Assembly (NCBI RefSeq): GCF_000805335.1
Contig: NZ_KN708638.1
Location: 4,661,021-4,695,306, forward strand
Direction of reading: 5' to 3'
DNA from: Streptomyces sp. CT34
GTDB taxonomy: Bacteria; Actinomycetota; Actinomycetes; Streptomycetales; Streptomycetaceae
DNA: 34,286 bases
The translations under genes were made by a program, and so were the position numbers. This document shows, piece after piece, positions 1-7,620 of this stretch. Numbering within the stretch: the stretch's first letter is position 1; every line of letters starts with the position of its first letter. A model generated the notes under the pieces. That model saw nothing but the letters and a program-made list of their open reading frames with translations. It made no database searches and was not told the DNA's origin.

Positions 1-1
1 G

Positions 2-1024
2 GCCCGTGCCGATCTCGTGCTGCTGACCGTCCCCGACGACGCCCTGGCCGGGCTGGTGAGCGGGCTCGCCGAGACCGGTGCCGTGCGACCGGGCCAGCTG
101 CTGGTGCACACCTCCGGGCGCTACGGGACGGCGGTGCTGGATCCGGCCACGCGGGCCGGTGCGCTGCCGCTCGCGCTGCATCCGGCGATGACGTTCACGG
201 GCACGTCGGTGGACGTCCAGCGGCTCGCCGGCTGCTCGTTCGGGGTGACCGCGCCGGAGGAGCTGCGGATGGCGGCCGAGGCGCTGGTCATCGAGATGGG
301 CGGGGAGCCCGAGTGGATCGCGGAGTCGGCCCGTCCGCTGTATCACGCGGCGCTGGCCATCGGAGCGAACCACCTGGTCACGCTCGTCGCGCAGTCGATG
401 GAACTGCTGCGGAAAGCCGGTGTCCAGGCCCCGGACCGGATGCTCGGCCCGCTGCTCGGTGCGGCCCTGGACAATGCGCTGCGGTCCGGTGACGCGGCCC
501 TGACGGGGCCGGTCGCACGGGGCGATGCGGGCACCGTCGCCGCCCATGTGGCGGAGTTGCGCCGGCATGCGCCGCAGGCCGTCGCCGGGTATCTGGCGAT
601 GGCCCGTACGACCGCGGACCGGGCGCTGGCCCGCGGTCTGCTCAAGCCGGAACTGGCCGAGGAACTGCTGGACGTGCTCGCGGGGCCGGCGTCCGAGGGT
701 GCCGTGGCATCGGAGGGCGGCGCGTTCCGGGAGGGGGGTGCGCGCCCCGACAGCAGTGCGTTCCGGGAGGGGGGTGCGCGCCCCGAGGGCGATGGGCTCC
801 TCGGGGACGGGACCCCCGCCCCCGAGTCCCCAGAAACTCCAGAGAACCAAAAAACTCCGGAAGCCCCAGGAACTCCGGAAGCCCCAACAACTCCGGAATC
901 CCCAAAGACCCCGGAAACGCCGGCAACCCCGAACCCTCCAGACTCCCCAGAAACCCCAAACACCCCCGAGCCCCCCGAGCCCCCCGAGTCCCCCGACCCC
1001 GGCACCTCCGGAGGCGACGCATGA
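2..1024 (+). CDS. Rossmann-like/DUF2520 oxidoreductase-family protein, 5' truncated by window edge
   Basis: The frame is already open at base 2, reading ARADLVLLTVPDDAL. This is the late beta-strand of an NAD(P)-binding Rossmann domain, so the start codon lies upstream of the window. The middle (HPAMTFTG, then a helical half with LYHAALAIGANHLVTL) fits the C-terminal DUF2520 domain of F420/NADP oxidoreductase-like proteins. In Streptomyces such a gene commonly precedes panC. The last ~70 residues are a low-complexity tail of Pro-Glu-Thr units (TPE, PETP, EPPEPPE), preceded by a duplicated 12-residue FREGGARP unit; the tail is probably disordered. Its TGA overlaps the panC ATG (ATGA), so translational coupling is likely. 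The substrate is unknown; linkage suggests a role near pantothenate synthesis, but that is inference. Confidence 0.8.
   Translation, partial: ARADLVLLTVPDDALAGLVSGLAETGAVRPGQLLVHTSGRYGTAVLDPATRAGALPLALHPAMTFTGTSVDVQRLAGCSFGVTAPEELRMAAEALVIEMGGEPEWIAESARPLYHAALAIGANHLVTLVAQSMELLRKAGVQAPDRMLGPLLGAALDNALRSGDAALTGPVARGDAGTVAAHVAELRRHAPQAVAGYLAMARTTADRALARGLLKPELAEELLDVLAGPASEGAVASEGGAFREGGARPDSSAFREGGARPEGDGLLGDGTPAPESPETPENQKTPEAPGTPEAPTTPESPKTPETPATPNPPDSPETPNTPEPPEPPESPDPGTSGGDA
722..786 (+). repeat. Two 29-nt direct repeats inside the DUF2520 gene
   Basis: Positions 722-750 and 758-786 carry the same 29 nt (GCGTTCCGGGAGG... to ...GCGCCCCGA). The offset is 36 nt, so exactly 12 codons were duplicated in frame. 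It encodes AFREGGARP twice at the junction between the folded part and the Pro-rich tail. Confidence 0.9.
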
Positions 1025-2226
1025 CCTCCTCGCCCGTCAGCCCGTCCTCGGAAGCCGGTCGGCAGCCGGCGTCGGGGCCCCAGCTCGTGCATACCGCCGC
1101 GGCGCTGCGGGAGCTGCCCCGCCGTAGCGGCGCGAGGGCTGTTGTCATGACCATGGGTGCGTTGCACGACGGGCACGCGGCCCTGGTCCGGGCCGCCCGG
1201 GAGCGCGTCGGACCGGAGGGCCAGGTCGTGGTCACGGTGTTCGTCAACCCGTTGCAGTTCGGTGCGGGCGAGGACCTCGACCGCTACCCGCGCACCCTGG
1301 ACGCCGATGTCGTCCTGGCCGGCGAGGCGGGCGCCGACGCCGTGTTCGCGCCGTCCGCCGACGAGGTCTACCCGGGCGGCGAGCCGCAGATCCGGATCAG
1401 CGCGGGCCCCATGGGGACCGTCCTCGAAGGAGCCAGCCGCCCCGGGCACTTCGACGGCGTCCTCACCGTCGTCGCCAAACTGCTGCATCTGACCGCGCCG
1501 GACGTCGCGTTCTTCGGGGAGAAGGACGCCCAGCAGCTCGCGGTCATCCGGCGGATGGCCGCCGACCTCAATTTCCCCGTCGAGATCGTCGGTGTCCCCA
1601 CGGTCCGGGAGGACGACGGGCTGGCCCGCTCCAGCCGCAACCGCTACCTCTCCGGCCCGGAGCGGCGCACCGCGCTCGCGCTCTCCGCGGCGCTCTTCGC
1701 GGCCCGCGACCGGCTCACCGCCGAGGAGGCGCTGCGGGCCCGCGCCGCGTCCAGCGGGCACCCCACGCAGGACCGGTCCGCGGCGCTGGCCGCCCTGGGG
1801 GAGGACCGCGCCGCCGCCGACGCGCACGCCGTCGCCTACGCCGCGTCCGGACCGCCGCACGGCCCGTCCGTGGCCCGCGCCGCGGCCCGCGCGGTGCTGA
1901 CGGACGCCGCCCACCTCGAACCGCCGCTCCGCCTCGATTACGTGGCCCTGGTCGACCCGCGGGACTTCACCGAGGTCGCGGACGGCTACGAGGGCGAGGC
2001 GATCCTGGCGGTCGCCGCCAAGGTGGGCACCACGCGGCTGATCGACAACATCCGGCTGGTGTTCCCCGGGGGCGCGGCGCCGGCCGACGCTCCCGTGGCC
2101 GCGCAGCACCCCGAGCGTCCGGGGGCCGGTCCACAGTCGGCCGCGGCACCCCCGGAGTCCCCGGCATCCCCCGTATCGTCCCCGAACTCCACCCCACCCC
2201 AAGGCCCCCTGGGAGCGACCCGATGA
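1021..2226 (+). CDS. panC: Pantothenate synthetase (pantoate--beta-alanine ligase)
   Basis: Condenses pantoate with beta-alanine using ATP, the last step of pantothenate synthesis, in the cytoplasm. The nucleotidyltransferase signature TMGALHDGH is seen at about residues 44-52, where HDGH is the HIGH-type motif. It is followed by FVNPLQFGAGEDLDRYPRT, the FFGEKDAQQL segment, and the SSRNRYLS loop that stands for the KMSKS region. The catalytic part ends near residue 330 (TTRLIDNIRLV). A further ~65 residues are Ala/Pro/Ser-rich and not family-typical, giving 401 aa against about 280-310 usually. Start ATG overlaps the upstream stop, and its own TGA overlaps the nadB ATG. No panD is adjacent, unlike in mycobacteria. 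Confidence 0.95.
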   Translation: MTSSPVSPSSEAGRQPASGPQLVHTAAALRELPRRSGARAVVMTMGALHDGHAALVRAARERVGPEGQVVVTVFVNPLQFGAGEDLDRYPRTLDADVVLAGEAGADAVFAPSADEVYPGGEPQIRISAGPMGTVLEGASRPGHFDGVLTVVAKLLHLTAPDVAFFGEKDAQQLAVIRRMAADLNFPVEIVGVPTVREDDGLARSSRNRYLSGPERRTALALSAALFAARDRLTAEEALRARAASSGHPTQDRSAALAALGEDRAAADAHAVAYAASGPPHGPSVARAAARAVLTDAAHLEPPLRLDYVALVDPRDFTEVADGYEGEAILAVAAKVGTTRLIDNIRLVFPGGAAPADAPVAAQHPERPGAGPQSAAAPPESPASPVSSPNSTPPQGPLGATR

Positions 2227-4040
2227 CCGCTAGCGGAACCGGCAACGGCCCCACCGGCATACGCCTCACCGCCCCCGCCCCCGGCTGGTCCATCACGGCG
2301 GACGTCGTCGTGGTGGGCTCCGGGGTGGCCGGACTGACCGCGGCGCTGCGCTGCGCCGCCGCCGGCCACCGGACCGTCGTCGTCACCAAGGCCCGGCTCG
2401 ACGACGGCTCCACCCGTTGGGCGCAGGGCGGTATCGCCGCGGCCCTGGGGGAGGGCGATTCGCCCGAGCAGCACCTGGCGGACACCCTCGTCGCGGGCGC
2501 CGGGCTGTGTGACGAGGCGGCCGTGCGGGCGCTGGTGACCGAGGGCCCGGACGCCGTCCACCGGCTGATCGGGGCGGGCGCCCGCTTCGACACCGCGCCC
2601 GGCAGCGACGAGATCGCGCTCACCAGGGAGGGCGGCCACCACCGCCGCCGGATCGCGCACGCCGGCGGCGACGCGACCGGCGCGGAGATCTCCCGGGCGC
2701 TGGTCGAGGCGGTGCGGGCCGGGGGCCTGCGCACCATCGAGAACGCGCTGGTCCTCGACCTGCTGACGGACGCGTACGGCCGTACCGCCGGCGTCACCCT
2801 GCACGTCATGGGGGAGGGGCAGCACGACGGTGTCGGGGCGGTGCACGCCCCGGCGGTGGTGCTCGCCACCGGGGGCATGGGGCAGGTCTTCTCCGCGACC
2901 ACCAACCCGGCCGTCTCCACGGGCGACGGGGTGGCGCTGGCGCTGCGCGCCGGCGCCGAGGTCTCGGATCTCGAATTCGTCCAATTCCACCCCACCGTCC
3001 TGTATTTGGGGCCGGAAGCGGAGGGGCAGCAGCCGCTGATCTCGGAGGCCGTACGGGGCGAGGGCGCGCATCTGGTCGACGCGGCCGGCACCCGGTTCAT
3101 GGTGGGGCAGCACGAGCTGGCCGAGCTGGCGCCGCGCGACATCGTGGCCAAGGCGATCACGCGGCGGGCGCAGGAACAGGGCGTCGAGCACATGTACTTG
3201 GACGGCCGGCACTTCGGCGCCGAGATGTGGCAGCACCGCTTCCCGACGATCCTGGCCGCCTGCCGCGCCCACGGCATCGACCCGGTCACCGAGCCGATAC
3301 CGGTCGCCCCGGCCGCGCACTACGCCTCCGGCGGCGTCCGTACCGACCTGCACGGCCGGACGACCGTCCCGGGCCTGTACGCGTGCGGTGAGGTCGCCTG
3401 CACCGGCGTCCACGGCGCCAACCGCCTGGCCTCCAACTCCCTTCTGGAGGGCCTGGTGTTCGCGGAGCGGATCGCCGCGGACATCGCCTCCGACGGGGCG
3501 GCGGGTCGCGTCCCGGAGCCGGTCCCGTCCGCCGCCGAGGAGCGCGGGGCGCCGCGTGCGCTGCCCCTCCTGGCGCCCGAGACCCGCGCCGCGGTCCAGC
3601 GCATCATGACCGCCGGTGCCGGCGTCCTGCGCAGCGCCGGGAGCCTGGCCCGCGCCGCCGCGGACCTCGACGGCCTGCACCGCGAGGCGACCGGGGCGGC
3701 CCTGGCGGCGCAGGCGCCCGGTGGGGCCGGGGGAGCGGACGCGCCGCCGGCCTCGGCCAAGGCCCCCGAGCCCGGTGTGGAGGCATGGGAGGCCACCAAC
3801 CTGCTGTGTGTCGCCCGGGTTCTGGTCGCCGCCGCGCAGCGCCGCGAGGAGACCCGCGGCTGCCATTGGCGCGAGGACCACCCGGAGCGCGACGATGCCT
3901 CCTGGCGCCGGCACTTCCGCATCACCCTCGGCGCGGACCGCGCCCTGAACATCCGCACGACGGCGACCGCCGACTTCCCGCCGACCGCCGGCACCACCCC
4001 TCAGCCCGCCCCCACCCCCGATACGGAGCCCTCCCCGTGA
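2223..4040 (+). CDS. nadB: L-aspartate oxidase
   Basis: FAD enzyme that oxidises L-aspartate to iminoaspartate, the first step of de novo NAD synthesis. The FAD dinucleotide-binding motif VVGSGVAGLTAA lies at about residues 31-41. Fumarate-reductase/SdhA-family signatures follow in order: GGMGQVFSATTNP, EFVQFHPTVLY, SEAVRGEGAHLVD, RDIVAKAI, HYASGGVRTD, and GEVACTGVHGANRLASNSLL with the substrate loop. At 605 aa it is slightly longer than the ~540 aa norm because of Ala/Pro inserts near 500-525 and a Pro-rich C-terminus. Start ATG overlaps panC TGA and the end overlaps nadC (GTGA), so the operon is tightly coupled. No nadA (quinolinate synthase) is present in the window and must be encoded elsewhere. 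Confidence 0.95.
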   Translation: MTASGTGNGPTGIRLTAPAPGWSITADVVVVGSGVAGLTAALRCAAAGHRTVVVTKARLDDGSTRWAQGGIAAALGEGDSPEQHLADTLVAGAGLCDEAAVRALVTEGPDAVHRLIGAGARFDTAPGSDEIALTREGGHHRRRIAHAGGDATGAEISRALVEAVRAGGLRTIENALVLDLLTDAYGRTAGVTLHVMGEGQHDGVGAVHAPAVVLATGGMGQVFSATTNPAVSTGDGVALALRAGAEVSDLEFVQFHPTVLYLGPEAEGQQPLISEAVRGEGAHLVDAAGTRFMVGQHELAELAPRDIVAKAITRRAQEQGVEHMYLDGRHFGAEMWQHRFPTILAACRAHGIDPVTEPIPVAPAAHYASGGVRTDLHGRTTVPGLYACGEVACTGVHGANRLASNSLLEGLVFAERIAADIASDGAAGRVPEPVPSAAEERGAPRALPLLAPETRAAVQRIMTAGAGVLRSAGSLARAAADLDGLHREATGAALAAQAPGGAGGADAPPASAKAPEPGVEAWEATNLLCVARVLVAAAQRREETRGCHWREDHPERDDASWRRHFRITLGADRALNIRTTATADFPPTAGTTPQPAPTPDTEPSP

Positions 4041-5116
4041 GCAGCACCCCCGGTACCCCCGACGGCCTTCCCCTCCTCCAGATCGGCCGGCCCGAAGCCG
4101 TCGCCCCGGCCGCAGGCGGCTGCGGCGACGCCTGCGGGTGCGCCGGCGACGACTCCGGTTACGAGCTCGACCCGCTGACCTGCGGGCTCGACCCCGATCT
4201 GGCCGCGCTGCTGGTGGCCGCCGGGCTCGACCCCGTACAGGTCGAGGACATCGCGCACCTGGCCATCGAGGAGGACCTCGACCAGGGCGTGGACGTCACC
4301 ACCGTGGCGACGGTCCCCGAAGACGCCGTCGCCACCGGGGACTTCACGGCCCGGCAGGCCGGTACGGTCGCCGGGCTGCGGGTCGCCGAGTCGGTGCTGT
4401 CCATCGTCTGCACCGACGAGTTCGAGGTCGAGCGGCACGTGGCGGACGGCGACCGGGTCACCCCCGGGCAGAAGCTGCTGTCGGTCACCACCCGCACCCG
4501 CGACCTGCTCACCGCCGAGCGCAGCGCGCTGAACCTGCTGGGCCGGATGTCCGGTATCGCGACCGTGACCCGGCAGTGGGCGGACGTCCTCGAAGGCACC
4601 GGGACGAAGGTCCGCGACACCCGTAAGACGACGCCGGGCCTGCGCGCCCTGGAGAAGTTCGCGGTGCGCTGCGGCGGCGGCGTCAACCACCGCATGTCGC
4701 TGTCGGACGCGGCGCTGATCAAGGACAACCACGTCGTCGCGGCGGGCGGTGTCGCCGCCGCGTTCACCGCCGTACGGACCGAGTTCCCCGGTGTGCCGAT
4801 CGAGGTGGAGGTGGACCGGCTCGACCAGATCCCGCCGATCCTCGCCGAGGGCGCCGACCTGATCCTGCTGGACAACTTCACGCCGGAGCAGACCAAGGAG
4901 GCCGTCGACCTGGTCGCCGGCCGCGCGATCCTGGAATCCTCCGGCCGGCTCACCCTCGCCAACGCCCGCGCGTACGCGGAGACCGGCGTCGACTTCCTGG
5001 CGGTGGGCGCGCTTACGCACTCCGCGCCGGTCCTCGACATCGGCCTGGACCTGCGCGAGAGCGACGGCGGGAACGCCGACGAGGGCGCCGACGCACGCGA
5101 TCACGAGGACCGCTGA
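4037..5116 (+). CDS. nadC: Nicotinate-nucleotide pyrophosphorylase (quinolinate phosphoribosyltransferase)
   Basis: Converts quinolinate and PRPP to nicotinate mononucleotide, CO2 and PPi. The GTG start at 4037 overlaps the nadB stop; the open frame extends further upstream, but that part lies within nadB. Family motifs are clear: EEDLDQGVDVTT, TAERSALNLLGRMSGIAT, DTRKTTPGLRALEKFAV, GGGVNHRMSLSDAALIKDNH, IEVEVDRL, LLDNF and ESSGRLTLANA. The protein is 359 aa against ~285-300 for the family; the excess is an N-terminal ~55-residue extension with clustered cysteines (C29, C33, C35, C49, context CGDACGC), possibly metal-binding. coaX begins 5 nt after its stop. Confidence 0.95.
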   Translation: MSSTPGTPDGLPLLQIGRPEAVAPAAGGCGDACGCAGDDSGYELDPLTCGLDPDLAALLVAAGLDPVQVEDIAHLAIEEDLDQGVDVTTVATVPEDAVATGDFTARQAGTVAGLRVAESVLSIVCTDEFEVERHVADGDRVTPGQKLLSVTTRTRDLLTAERSALNLLGRMSGIATVTRQWADVLEGTGTKVRDTRKTTPGLRALEKFAVRCGGGVNHRMSLSDAALIKDNHVVAAGGVAAAFTAVRTEFPGVPIEVEVDRLDQIPPILAEGADLILLDNFTPEQTKEAVDLVAGRAILESSGRLTLANARAYAETGVDFLAVGALTHSAPVLDIGLDLRESDGGNADEGADARDHEDR

Positions 5117-5121
5117 CCACC

Positions 5122-5919
5122 ATGCTGCTGACCATCGACGTAGGCAACACGCACACCGTCCTGGGGCTCTTCGACGGCGAGGAGATCGTCGAGCACTGGC
5201 GGATCTCCACCGACGCCCGCCGCACCGCCGACGAACTGGCCGTGCTCCTCCAGGGCCTGATGGGCATGCACCCGCTGCTCGGCGACGACCTGGGCGACGG
5301 CATCGAGGGCATCTCCATCTGCTCGACCGTGCCGTCCGTGCTGCACGAGCTGCGCGAGGTGACCCGGCGCTACTACGGGGACGTGCCGGCCGTCCTCGTG
5401 GAGCCGGGCGTCAAGACCGGCGTGCCGGTCCTCATGGACAACCCCAAGGAGGTCGGCGCCGACCGGATCATCAACGCGCTGGCGGCCGTCGAGCTGTACG
5501 GCGGCCCCGCGGTGGTCGTCGACTTCGGTACCGCCACCACCTTCGACGCGGTCAGCGCGCGCGGCGAGTACGTGGGCGGGGTGATCGCGCCGGGTATCGA
5601 GATCTCCGTGGACGCGCTGGGCGTCAAGGGCGCCCAGCTCCGCAAGATCGAGCTGGCCCGGCCGCGCAGCGTCATCGGCAAGAACACCGTCGAGGCGATG
5701 CAGTCCGGCATCCTCTACGGCTTCGCCGGCCAGGTGGACGGCGTGGTGCACCGGATGGCCCGGGAGCTGGCGGACGACCCGGAGGACGTGACCGTGATCG
5801 CCACCGGCGGGCTGGCGCCGATGGTGCTCGGCGAGTCCTCGGTGATCGACGAGCACGAGCCGTGGCTGACCCTGATCGGCCTGCGGATGGTGTACGAGCG
5901 GAACGTCGGCCGCACGTAG
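5122..5919 (+). CDS. coaX: Type III pantothenate kinase
   Basis: Phosphorylates pantothenate, the first committed step from pantothenate to CoA. The ASKHA-fold signature starts at once (MLLTIDVGNTHTVLGLFDG, phosphate-1 loop). GADRIINALAA, the phosphate-2 motif VVVDFGTATTFDAVS, GGVIAPGIEIS, TVEAMQSGILYGF and the adenosine motif VIATGGLAPMV follow in family order. At 265 aa it has normal length (~255-265). It starts 5 nt after nadC; the purine-rich GAGGA within the nadC end is ~13 nt away, so initiation may rely on coupling. It ends the panC-nadB-nadC-coaX group, tying NAD and CoA supply together. Confidence 0.95.
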   Translation: MLLTIDVGNTHTVLGLFDGEEIVEHWRISTDARRTADELAVLLQGLMGMHPLLGDDLGDGIEGISICSTVPSVLHELREVTRRYYGDVPAVLVEPGVKTGVPVLMDNPKEVGADRIINALAAVELYGGPAVVVDFGTATTFDAVSARGEYVGGVIAPGIEISVDALGVKGAQLRKIELARPRSVIGKNTVEAMQSGILYGFAGQVDGVVHRMARELADDPEDVTVIATGGLAPMVLGESSVIDEHEPWLTLIGLRMVYERNVGRT

Positions 5920-6019
5920 CGGGACCCGGCGGCGGGTCCGGCCGGTGCGCGCGTGTGACCGCGCGGCCCGCTGCCGCGCCACCGTATGCGAATTAAGTGG
6001 CTTTTGTCCGAATCGGTCG

Positions 6020-6025
6020 TAAAGT
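6020..6025 (+). promoter_or_regulatory. Candidate -10 box for the gene at 6032
   Basis: TAAAGT lies 6 nt before the ATG at 6032 with no Shine-Dalgarno sequence between, suggesting a leaderless transcript. No convincing -35 is seen. It marks a likely transcription restart after coaX. Confidence 0.35.
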
Positions 6026-6031
6026 CACGGC

Positions 6032-6754
6032 ATGCCAATGCCATACGGATCCCGCGGCGGCATGGCCTTCGGCGCCGATGAGTTGCGTGTGCTCCGTCGC
6101 GCCCTCGCCCATGCCCTCCAGTCGATGTCCCACACCGTCCCGCTGGACGCCCTCGGCCCGGACCGGTCGCAGGACGTCCAGGAATACCTGCGGCTGGCCG
6201 AGGCGGTGGACGAGGCGGTCCGCGAAGGGGCCCGCCTGCGCGCCTTCCTCCTCGCCGACCTCGCCCGCTACCGCGCCGCCCTGCCCGGCGCCGCCACCGG
6301 CTACCTCACGCGGCTCCAGGAGGCGCTGGCGGCCGGCCACGTCCCCGGTCCCGACGACCTCGCGGCGCTGCGCTCCCTGCTGGCGCGGCCCACCGGCGCC
6401 GCCGAGCGCAAACGCCGCCGCGCCCTGCTGGGGCACTGCGAACGGCTGGCCGAGCACTCCGTGCGGGCGCGGCTGCGCGCGCTGCCGGGCGGGCGCTCGG
6501 GCGGCGCCCCGGACGGTCTCCCGGGCGGTCGCTCCGGTGCCCGGCCGCGTCCGGGCCCGGACTCCGGCCCCGGCCCCGAACGAGAACCCCAGCAGGAGCC
6601 GCGGCGCGAGCCGCAGCGGGAGCGGCCCCGCCCCGCACCCGCACCCTCACCGAGACCCAAGGCGCCGCGCCCGGACCGTCCCATCCCGACCCCGGGTGAG
6701 GTGTTCCCGCCGCGGCGGAAGCCCGCCCCGCCCCCCGAGGCCCGTTCCGCATGA
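6032..6754 (+). CDS. Hypothetical Streptomyces protein with Pro/Arg-rich tail
   Basis: A 240-aa protein of no function I recognise. Residues ~10-150 are rich in Leu, Ala, Arg and Glu and look all-helical (for example ELRVLRRALAHALQ, EYLRLAEAVDEAVRE, RALLGHCERLAEHSV). The last ~80 residues are Pro/Arg-rich and low in complexity (PRPAPAPSPRPKAPRPD) and probably disordered. There are no membrane segments or cysteine clusters. The first ATG (6032) is favoured by the -10 box just upstream; a second ATG at 6062 (MAFGADEL) is possible. It lies between coaX and a small membrane protein on the same strand. Confidence 0.75.
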   Translation: MPMPYGSRGGMAFGADELRVLRRALAHALQSMSHTVPLDALGPDRSQDVQEYLRLAEAVDEAVREGARLRAFLLADLARYRAALPGAATGYLTRLQEALAAGHVPGPDDLAALRSLLARPTGAAERKRRRALLGHCERLAEHSVRARLRALPGGRSGGAPDGLPGGRSGARPRPGPDSGPGPEREPQQEPRREPQRERPRPAPAPSPRPKAPRPDRPIPTPGEVFPPRRKPAPPPEARSA

Positions 6755-6761
6755 GCGCTGC

Positions 6762-6778
6762 GTACTCTGGCTGAGTAC
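6762..6778 (+). promoter_or_regulatory. Inverted repeat overlapping a possible -10 upstream of the small membrane gene
   Basis: GTACTC-TGGCT-GAGTAC is a perfect 6-bp dyad. TACTCT inside it (6763-6768) resembles a -10 element, so this could be a promoter with an operator, or simply a 5' hairpin. It lies 36 nt before the ATG at 6814. Confidence 0.35.
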
Positions 6779-6813
6779 TTTCGCGGGCTCGCGCCTATAA
6801 GGAGGCCCATGCC

Positions 6814-6993
6814 ATGGATTACGTCTCAGCGCTGCTGCCGCCCGTCGTGATGGCCGTGGCCTTCACCTGTCTGATCGTGACGATGATCAGGAGTCAGGGC
6901 GGCCAGAACAAGTCCAAGGAAGACGCGGCGGTCGACGAGGCGTTCGCCCGCGCCGAGGCCGCCGGGCAGAAGCCGAAGCCCTTCGGCGCCTGA
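6814..6993 (+). CDS. Small single-pass membrane protein (59 aa)
   Basis: ATG at 6814 is preceded by a strong AAGGAGG (6799-6805, 8 nt spacing). The peptide begins MDYVSALLPPVVMAVAFTCL. Residues ~5-25 form one hydrophobic helix, followed by a charged cytoplasmic-type tail (MIRSQGGQNKSKED... to ...KPKPFGA). A perfect terminator follows 33 nt after the stop. Good ribosome binding site, a clean helix and the terminator make this a real gene despite its size. The function is unknown. Confidence 0.8.
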   Translation: MDYVSALLPPVVMAVAFTCLIVTMIRSQGGQNKSKEDAAVDEAFARAEAAGQKPKPFGA

Positions 6994-7026
6994 TCCGCAC
7001 CGCCATTTCCGGCGGTCCGTCCACAC

Positions 7027-7069
7027 GGTACGGCCCGGGATTGACCATCCCGGGCCGTACCTCCTTTTT
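7027..7069 (+). terminator. Rho-independent terminator after the small membrane gene
   Basis: A perfect 14-bp stem (GGTACGGCCCGGGA / TCCCGGGCCGTACC) with a 7-nt loop is followed by TCCTTTTT. It is one of the few terminators in the window with a real T tract. Confidence 0.9.
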
Positions 7070-7116
7070 CCGGGCCAAACGCAACGAGATCAACCGGCAT
7101 TCGCGACATCTCCCAC

Positions 7117-7122
7117 TATTCT
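7117..7122 (+). promoter_or_regulatory. Candidate -10 for a leaderless BlaI-family transcript
   Basis: TATTCT lies 6 nt before the GTG at 7129. There is no purine-rich Shine-Dalgarno sequence in the 25 nt upstream, so the transcript probably starts at or next to the start codon. Confidence 0.45.
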
Positions 7123-7128
7123 TCTTGT

Positions 7129-7611
7129 GTGCCGAGACGCTTGGGTGATCTGGAAGACGCGGTGATGACGCGGGTCTGGGAGTGGAACCGCCCGGTCACC
7201 GTTCGAGAAGTCCTGGAAGATCTCCAGAAGGAACGGTCGATCGCCTACACAACGGTCATGACCGTATTGGACAACCTCCATCAGAAGGGCTGGGTGCGCC
7301 GCGAAGCGGAAGGCCGCGCCTATCGATATGAAGCGGTCTCCACTCGCGCCGCCTACTCGGCCGCACTGATGAACGAAGCATGGTCCGCCAGTGACAACCC
7401 CGCTGCCGCTCTTGTGGCGTTCTTCGGCATGATGTCGCCGGAACAACGGCACGCTCTGCGCGATGCCGTACGGATGGTGCAGGTCGACGATCCGGGCCCG
7501 GCAGAGGAAGAACAGACCCCCGCCCGCGAAGAACAGTCACAAGCTGTGGACGGCCCGGCATCCGGCGACGGAGATGAACCCGGAGCGGGTGCGGAGCGCA
7601 AGGGGCGATAG
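7129..7611 (+). CDS. BlaI/MecI/CopY-family transcriptional repressor
   Basis: DNA-binding regulator with an N-terminal winged helix (~residues 2-75). LGDLEDAVMTRVWEW, VREVLEDLQ, AYTTVMTVLDNLHQKGWV and the wing AYRYEAV are classic BlaI/MecI features. A dimerisation helix follows (AALVAFFGMMSPEQRHALR), then an acidic Glu/Gln-rich tail. Length is 160 aa against ~125 usually. The family often works with an M56 sensor protease (BlaR1/MecR1), but none is encoded here. The next gene, an ArgA-like acetyltransferase, starts 9 nt after the stop and is probably cotranscribed. Target genes cannot be read from the sequence. Confidence 0.85.
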   Translation: MPRRLGDLEDAVMTRVWEWNRPVTVREVLEDLQKERSIAYTTVMTVLDNLHQKGWVRREAEGRAYRYEAVSTRAAYSAALMNEAWSASDNPAAALVAFFGMMSPEQRHALRDAVRMVQVDDPGPAEEEQTPAREEQSQAVDGPASGDGDEPGAGAERKGR

Positions 7612-7620
7612 CGTCCGGGC

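Noticed and set aside
343..2202. Long minus-strand open frame over panC and the DUF2520 gene
   Set aside because: Shadow frame of GC-rich coding DNA; Arg/Gly-rich, no domain, opposite a clear operon.
1986..3914. 642-codon minus-strand frame over nadB
   Set aside because: No ribosome binding site or domain; a mirror of nadB codon bias.
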